A stretch of 64,000 nucleotides of DNA, taken from positions 162,609 to 226,608 of the forward strand of contig NZ_MBPP01000001.1 in assembly GCF_001858325.1 (NCBI RefSeq), written 5' to 3'. Positions 59,650 through 64,000 of the stretch are shown here, in pieces. The DNA is from Marinobacter sp. AC-23. Its GTDB lineage: Bacteria; Pseudomonadota; Gammaproteobacteria; Pseudomonadales; Oleiphilaceae. Within the stretch, counting starts at the first letter, position 1; the number at the start of each line of letters is the position of its first letter. Position numbers and translations under genes: made by a program. Under the pieces are notes generated by a model, which did no database searches, was not told the origin of the DNA, and saw nothing but the letters and a program-made list of their open reading frames with translations.

Positions 59650-59666
59650 AGTGCTTGAAAGGAATC

Positions 59667-59699
59667 AGCGTGTGCCCATACTAAATGTCACGCTTTCTC
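59667..59699 (+). terminator. possible terminator after the multicopper oxidase
   Basis: AGCGTG (59667-59672) and CACGCT (59689-59694) form a 6-bp stem with a 16-base loop, followed by TTCTC. It lies between the convergent oxidase and GGCT genes. Weak T run. Confidence 0.35.
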
Positions 59700-60255
59700 A
59701 TTCTGCAGGCTTTACATTGTCCAAATAATGCAGCCACTGCTCTGGTAACCCATGTGTACGCGCACCCTCACGCAGCATCGTGAGATAGCGGAGCGACGGG
59801 TTGCCATCGTGCGCCTTCCCCTCGGCGATGTAAGCTACGGCCTGAATCCGGTTGCCCTTGATATCCTCGGCCTCGAGCCAGATCGGCCAGTAACGGGGGC
59901 CGGGCACACCTTCACTCGCATCCAGACGTAGCGAGTCGCGGCGGGTTATTTTATAGAGTACGCCCCAGACTTCGGCGTCTGGATCGAGCGCAATATTGGC
60001 CGGGGCGGCCCTGCCTTTTGGCCTCCCCTCCAGATTGAAACGAAGCCGATAGCCCTGAATCCGTCCCGGGCGCCACTCGAGCGGGTACATGCCGCGGCGC
60101 TCGCGAAAGGCGCTATCGTGCATGTTGGCCCCGAAGGCGAAGTACCAAACCTCGTCCGCCGGTCGCCCGGTAAGCGGGATGCCGTGCAGCCGGTAGTACA
60201 GCCCGGACAGTACCCAGGATTTCGTCAGCCAGCGTCGTAATCGAGTTTGTTTCAC
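59698..60255 (-). CDS. gamma-glutamylcyclotransferase-like protein, copy 2
   Basis: A 185-residue GGCT/AIG2-fold protein. The substrate-loop string is WYFAFGANMHDSAF and the region with the catalytic Glu reads LRLDASEGVPGPRYW. Members cleave gamma-glutamyl dipeptides or glutathione to 5-oxoproline; others are of unknown use. Last gene of a five-gene operon; its start overlaps the MFS stop by 4 bases. A paralogue lies at 62311-62841 of the same operon, with WYFAYGSNM and RLDNSEGKQ. Confidence 0.85.
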   Translation of the reverse strand: MKQTRLRRWLTKSWVLSGLYYRLHGIPLTGRPADEVWYFAFGANMHDSAFRERRGMYPLEWRPGRIQGYRLRFNLEGRPKGRAAPANIALDPDAEVWGVLYKITRRDSLRLDASEGVPGPRYWPIWLEAEDIKGNRIQAVAYIAEGKAHDGNPSLRYLTMLREGARTHGLPEQWLHYLDNVKPAE

Positions 60256-61512
60256 GGGTAGTGCTCCTTTATCGGGACATTGCGCAGACGGCGAACAAGA
60301 AAGAACTGCAGCAGGGCCGCTGCGCCGCTCATCGCGAAGACGACGGCGTAAGAGGTCACGCTCGCCAGAGCCGCGCCAGCGATGGGTAACAGGGCTGCCG
60401 GGGCCGACAGCGCGTTGAAGTAACCGCTGTAAGCCGGTCGACGGTCGTCGGGCGAGATTTCCATCAAATAGCCGAGCTGGGCAATTGTGCCGCCATTACC
60501 GATTGCTCCAAGGATGACGAAGACGACCGTAAACCAAGGCAAGGTCGCCGCAACAGGATTTGCTATGAGCCAAAAGAGTGTCAGCAGGGGCGCCAATGCA
60601 CCTATCACGGCCACGCCCTCCAGCAGGCTGTGCTTGCCGCGTACGTCCCCCCACCAGCCCCAAAGCGGGTTGGAGAGCAGCGCGCCGGTGGTCTGCGCAC
60701 CCAATAGAAAGGCGACCTGTGAGCTCGAAGCCTGTACTGCTATCACCTGCAGGATGTAGAAGGGCAAGGCCATGGCGACCATACCGGCGGCCCAGCGCGA
60801 GTAGAGAAACAACCGAAAGCGTTGGTCGCGGCGGAAAACCTCCACGCCACTCTTCAGAAACTCAACAAAGCCGCCAGTGTGTTCAGCCGGTAAAGGGGTC
60901 TGTGGTTCGCCAGCAGAAACAAAAGACAGGGTTGAGATCAGCAGCAGTAGCGCCCCGACGATCAATATCGCAGCATACCCTTCGGAGAACGTGAGCACCT
61001 CAAGCAATCGCCCGGCAATGGCAGCCACACCGAGAGCCAGCAGTCCGCCGCCGAAAAATCGCAGCGCTAACATACGGCTGCGTTTCCCCGACTCTATCGA
61101 GCGTGCCACGATGTCGTTATAGGGCACGGCAACAACGCCGCTGACAAAGGCATATATTGTCCAGAGCACAAAAAAACCTGCAATGGCAAAAGTCCCGGCC
61201 GAGTCGCCTGCGAGCGCAACCAGGTCGCCACTCCGGCCAGGCACAGCACGCGCCCGAAGGCGCCGAACATGTAAAACGGCAGCCGCCGTGACCGCCGCTG
61301 TGCCAGCAACCTACGATAAGTTGGGGGAACAACCAGCCGTACCGCGCAATAGCCGCCGCCGCGCCGACCGCCATTGCGCTCCCCGTGAGTCCGTGCACCA
61401 GCGCCGCCACAATGGTGCTGGTATCAACGGCCGCGGCACCGCCTTGGAAAAAGATGCCCGCGGTGGTAATGCGCCGGAACCGACGCTTGGGCTCAGCCGC
61501 AGCGGGCATCAT
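60252..61512 (-). CDS. MFS transporter, two frameshifts
   Basis: A major-facilitator protein of about 420 residues. N-terminus ITTAGIFFQGGAAAVDTSTI; the loop 2-3 region lies in another frame (YLAQRRSRRLPFYMFGA-like), and VPYNDIVARSIESGKRSRML is the central loop; C-terminal half LLGAQTTGALLSNPLWGWWG is intact. Frame breaks near 61313 and 61222 are single-base. Overlaps the upstream flippase-like gene by 20 bases and the downstream GGCT gene by 4. Substrate unknown. Confidence 0.78.
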
Positions 61513-62314
61513 TATCCCCCACCGCCCGCAACTCCCTAAGAGAGACGTTCCTTAGCCACAGGACCGGTGCGCCGATGACTGTCACGGTCAGCATGTTCGC
61601 GACCTGAACGGTCAGCACCATGGCAAGCGCCTGCTCCTCACTCAGGCCCAGCACTCCGAGGGCGAACACGGCGCCGACTGTGAAACCTGCGGTGATACGG
61701 GCGAAGTGAGTGACAACGGCGAGAAAGCCGAAGACTACCAGTAGGAACAAATACTCCACGGGCTGCAGCAGAACAAGCAGAATGAAACTGCCGCCGGCGC
61801 CCCAGCTCAACCCGGCGCTGATGGCACCGGTGGGATCAGGCACCGCCATGAGGATTAATACGACCGGAACAAAGCCGGTGAAGACAATGCCGTCGATCAC
61901 GCGATCAATCGCCACGGTGGCAAGTACAGAACTTGTCGACAAGTTCTGACGGCGGGCAACGAGCCAGGAACGCACGACAGGACTCGCGCCGATGGGAATG
62001 ATCAGGTTGGCGAAATAGCCGCCCATGATAGCGCCGAAAAGGTGGAAAGGTCCGACGGGCCGGATCGGGTACAGCAACTGGCGCCATTTCCACGCCCTTA
62101 GAAGTTGCTCGCATGCCATCGCTGCCGGCACCATCAGCAAAAACCCAAGATTGGCCCCGGCAAGCATCGCCAGAAAACGGTCATAGTCGATCCGGCCAAA
62201 CACCCAGAGTAGCGCCGCTATGCCGATGATGCCGCCAATCCAGGGGCCCCATCGCCGCCACCGGCCGTTACTCTGCTTCTTTGTATACTCCGCTTCTTCT
62301 GGGGAAGGCGTCAC
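61493..62314 (-). CDS. lysylphosphatidylglycerol synthase TM-domain family protein (flippase-like, UPF0104)
   Basis: A 273-residue polytopic protein. WRRWGPWIGGIIGIAALLWV is its first helix; ACEQLLRAWKWRQLLYPIRP, GGYFANLIIPIGASPVVRSW and ATVAIDRVIDGIVFTGFVPV match the AglD/MprF-TM family, where the conserved RxxR...SPVVRS strand is present. Such proteins move or bind lipid-linked groups; the catalytic synthetase part is absent. Somewhat shorter than the usual 300-320. Overlaps the GGCT gene upstream by 4 bases. Confidence 0.8.
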   Translation of the reverse strand: MTPSPEEAEYTKKQSNGRWRRWGPWIGGIIGIAALLWVFGRIDYDRFLAMLAGANLGFLLMVPAAMACEQLLRAWKWRQLLYPIRPVGPFHLFGAIMGGYFANLIIPIGASPVVRSWLVARRQNLSTSSVLATVAIDRVIDGIVFTGFVPVVLILMAVPDPTGAISAGLSWGAGGSFILLVLLQPVEYLFLLVVFGFLAVVTHFARITAGFTVGAVFALGVLGLSEEQALAMVLTVQVANMLTVTVIGAPVLWLRNVSLRELRAVGDNDARCG

Positions 62315-62841
62315 TCTCGGGCCTCTACGCGGTCGAGAAAAGCCCTGTAGTTAGCCGGCAGCCCACGCTGGTGTGCAGCCTCGCGAAGGAGGTCGAGATA
62401 CTGCTGGCTGGGCTGGCCCTCGGGAACAGTATCCGCCACCTTATAAGTCATTGCCGGAGTCCGTTGACCCCCGGCATCCTCCACGTCGGCCCAGACGTAG
62501 GCATACTGCTTGCCTTCGCTGTTGTCGAGGCGCGCGAATTTGCGCGGCGGTAGAAGGTAGAGTACACCGTAGACGCTCTCGCCAGGCGCCTCGACGATGT
62601 TGGCCGGCGCCGAGAGCCCGGGATACCGGCCGCCGGCACGACTGAAGACCAAGCGATACCCATCGAGCCGCGCGACCCGGGCGTCCTGCCAAACCATGTG
62701 CCGGCGCTTGCGAAAAAGCCGCTCATTCATGTTCGAACCGTAGGCGAAGTACCACACCGGCTCCTGTAGAGAAGCCGGCGGCTGGCGGCCGCGGCGAAGC
62801 CGGATCAGTTGACGGACAAGCGACCAAAGCAGCGGGTTCAC
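62311..62841 (-). CDS. gamma-glutamylcyclotransferase-like protein, copy 1
   Basis: A 176-residue GGCT-fold protein starting at GTG 62841, which overlaps the stop of the Cys-rich gene (GTGA). It shows WYFAYGSNMNERLFRKR and RLDNSEGKQYAYV with the catalytic Glu position. An in-frame extension to 62907 lies over the Cys-rich gene and is not needed. Paralogue of the operon's last gene. If active, it would cleave gamma-glutamyl peptides, perhaps glutathione bound to metal; this is inference. Confidence 0.85.
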   Translation of the reverse strand: MNPLLWSLVRQLIRLRRGRQPPASLQEPVWYFAYGSNMNERLFRKRRHMVWQDARVARLDGYRLVFSRAGGRYPGLSAPANIVEAPGESVYGVLYLLPPRKFARLDNSEGKQYAYVWADVEDAGGQRTPAMTYKVADTVPEGQPSQQYLDLLREAAHQRGLPANYRAFLDRVEARE

Positions 62842-63031
62842 GACGCTGCCCCTTGGGTGGCACGCCGCGCCTGGCAGCCGACACACGCGCATTCGCCCCT
62901 GTCGCAACTCGTGTGCTCGTGCGACAACAGGCTATGGATTACGGTGCGTAGACCGAGTAAATGCGGGATACGCTCTTCAATGGCCGAGAGATACCGCTCG
63001 AGTGCTGATGGATTAGCGTCTCACCTTTCAT
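62838..63031 (-). CDS. small Cys-rich protein heading the GGCT/flippase/MFS operon, one frameshift
   Basis: Starts at ATG 63031 behind AAGGAGGTGATCC, which is the full complement of the 16S rRNA 3' tail, an unusually strong ribosome binding site. The frame runs MKGETLIHQHSS and breaks near 63001; the other frame continues ERYLSAIEERIPHLLGLRT and ends with a Cys cluster CDRGECACVGCQA before the stop at 62838, about 64 residues. The Cys cluster (four Cys in 11 residues) looks metal-binding. No family recognised. Stop and next start overlap (GTGA). Confidence 0.65.
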
Positions 63032-63059
63032 AGGGATCACCTCCTTCATGTTAGGTACC

Positions 63060-63090
63060 ACGTTTAAGCTTCCAGCAACTGGAAGTTCAA
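63060..63090 (-). promoter_or_regulatory. CueR-like MerR-family promoter/operator
   Basis: On the minus strand: -35 TTGAAC (63085-63090), exact 19-base spacer, -10 AAACGT (63060-63065). The dyad CTTCC-7-GGAAG (63069-63085) matches, in spacing and sequence, the CueR operator of the E. coli copA promoter (TTCCCCTTGCTGGAAG core). It lies 29 bases before the Cys-rich gene. No regulator gene is adjacent. Confidence 0.72.
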
Positions 63091-63172
63091 GTGTTATTCT
63101 CCTTTTATCAGTACATAGGGCTGATTCCTACGACGCGCGATGCGGCATCAATCGGTGTCAGTCCCTATTCGA

Positions 63173-63769
63173 TCAAATCTTGCTCAAATCCCCGTTCCCT
63201 GCCAGCGGAATCATGATGTGCGCATACGGTGTTCCCGACCACATAACCCAGGGGCCAGCCCCGCCGGAATCGGTTGGCAGTCCCTTCAGGTCCGTGCTAT
63301 CGGGTACCACCACCATAATATGAGGCGGGCGGGGGTCTGATTGCCACACGCCTTTGTCCTGCGGGCCCTGGGCGCGCGGGTTGGTATCACTACCTGGTTT
63401 GCCGCCTTGCAGCATATACCCAAAGCCGACCCGGTCGGTTTGGGGTTTGCTCTTTTGCATGTAAGCCTTCATAAAGCCTTGATAGGATGGATCAAGGCAT
63501 CTGGGGCTGTTTCCTGGTTCGGCGGCGTGGTCCGGAAGACACACCCAGCCGTTGCTGCCCTTGCGTAATACCCTGCCATCCATTGTTTTTACGGTCGCGT
63601 GTTTGGCGACATCGGAGGGCGCCGCACTCAGTGCGTTCTTGATCAAGTCTGAGTCAGAGGCCGATAACTCCGAAGAGTTCAATGCTGGCGTGTGATCGGT
63701 ATTCGAACTGGCACAACCTGCCAACAATAAGGCGGTTGCCGACATAGCCAAAAAATTACGTGTACGCAT
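63173..63769 (-). CDS. hypothetical lipoprotein
   Basis: A 198-residue lipoprotein with lipobox LLLAGCASS. The start ATG 63769 follows GAGAGAAAACC; the frame is open to 63799. The mature part contains WVCLPDHAAEPGNSPRCLDP (two Cys) and a C-terminal Gly/Pro-rich region with PHIMVVVPDSTDL and PYAHIMIPLAG. I know no named domain. It ends 83 bases upstream of the CueR-like promoter. Confidence 0.7.
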   Translation of the reverse strand: MRTRNFLAMSATALLLAGCASSNTDHTPALNSSELSASDSDLIKNALSAAPSDVAKHATVKTMDGRVLRKGSNGWVCLPDHAAEPGNSPRCLDPSYQGFMKAYMQKSKPQTDRVGFGYMLQGGKPGSDTNPRAQGPQDKGVWQSDPRPPHIMVVVPDSTDLKGLPTDSGGAGPWVMWSGTPYAHIMIPLAGNGDLSKI

Positions 63770-63875
63770 GGTTTTCTCTCCATTTAGGGAATGAGTCATA
63801 TCAAATCCTTGAGCCCCTGATGTATAAATCCGTAGCCGGTCAGGACTGGCTCACATACTGCCGCTAGCCTGAGTC

Positions 63876-64000
63876 CTATCCCGACTCGGCCGGCGTCGTG
63901 ACACCTCGCCCAAGCAGCCAGCGCACCACCGGATAGGCAGTCATAAAACCCAGCAGCAGCCCGCCCCACATGACGAACCAGAACGCGATCGAGGTGGGCG
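63876..64000 (-). CDS. DUF4396-like membrane protein, C-terminal part only
   Basis: The frame enters from beyond the window and ends with TAG at 63876-63878. It reads IAFWFVMWGGLLLGFMTAYP followed by VVRWLLGRGVTT, the last helix and the TAYPVxRWL string of DUF4396 proteins, inner-membrane proteins often found near copper-related genes. Its start lies beyond the window. Confidence 0.65.
   Translation of the reverse strand, partial: PTSIAFWFVMWGGLLLGFMTAYPVVRWLLGRGVTTPAESG

Noticed and set aside
63035..63047. GGATCACCTCCTT on the plus strand, identical to the 3' end of 16S rRNA
   Set aside because: No further 16S sequence is upstream; on the minus strand it is a perfect ribosome binding site for the Cys-rich gene.

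Overview
The window reads as a gammaproteobacterial chromosome, most likely Marinobacter or a close marine relative. This is an inference from gene content: a vibrioferrin-type siderophore cluster (known from Vibrio and Marinobacter), YadGH-type export, TrkH, a RimK-associated protease, a phasin-like protein and many envelope genes. No rRNA, tRNA, CRISPR array or intact insertion sequence was found. About 15 single-base frame breaks, mostly a base missing in a short homopolymer, interrupt otherwise well-conserved genes. I treat these as probable sequencing or assembly errors and annotate the whole gene with the break noted.

Layout. 1-9.7 kb: magnesium transporter mgtE (cut by the window edge), small envelope proteins, a crotonase, a YadGH-like ABC exporter, cardiolipin synthase and a MipA/OmpV-like outer-membrane protein. 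9.7-16.1 kb: a selenium-linked locus made of a phosphonate-type (putative selenate) ABC transporter, a SenB-type selenosugar synthase and selenide,water dikinase fused to an FAD/NAD oxidoreductase; no SenA is present. 16.1-33.4 kb: mostly housekeeping and envelope genes (phasin/H1-like protein, PilZ, GNAT-nitrilase, chemoreceptor, recQ, acyltransferase, carboxylesterase, trkH, ACP phosphodiesterase, zinc protease-like protein, LysE exporter, mqo, FMN reductase). 33.6-38.5 kb: DUF1499 lipoprotein with a clear terminator, a lone tyrosine recombinase, an FAD monooxygenase and SelO.

38.5-53.1 kb, all on the minus strand: a complete NIS siderophore system in the vibrioferrin order pvsA-B-C-D-E then pvuA-B-CD-E, headed by an SbnG/AcsB-like citrate synthase-type gene and carrying four Fur-box-like sites. 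Citrate supply, NIS condensation, export, outer-membrane uptake and inner-membrane import are all encoded here.

53.1-64 kb is a metal-response block: merR / merTPA with a textbook MerR promoter; a porin and a lipoprotein; a Met-rich membrane peptide plus multicopper oxidase behind another promoter with a 19-bp spacer; and a tightly overlapping minus-strand operon (Cys-rich small protein, GGCT-like protein, flippase-like membrane protein, MFS transporter, second GGCT-like protein) behind a CueR-like promoter. I regard that last operon, and the SenA-less SenB/SelD locus, as the best candidates for something undescribed.
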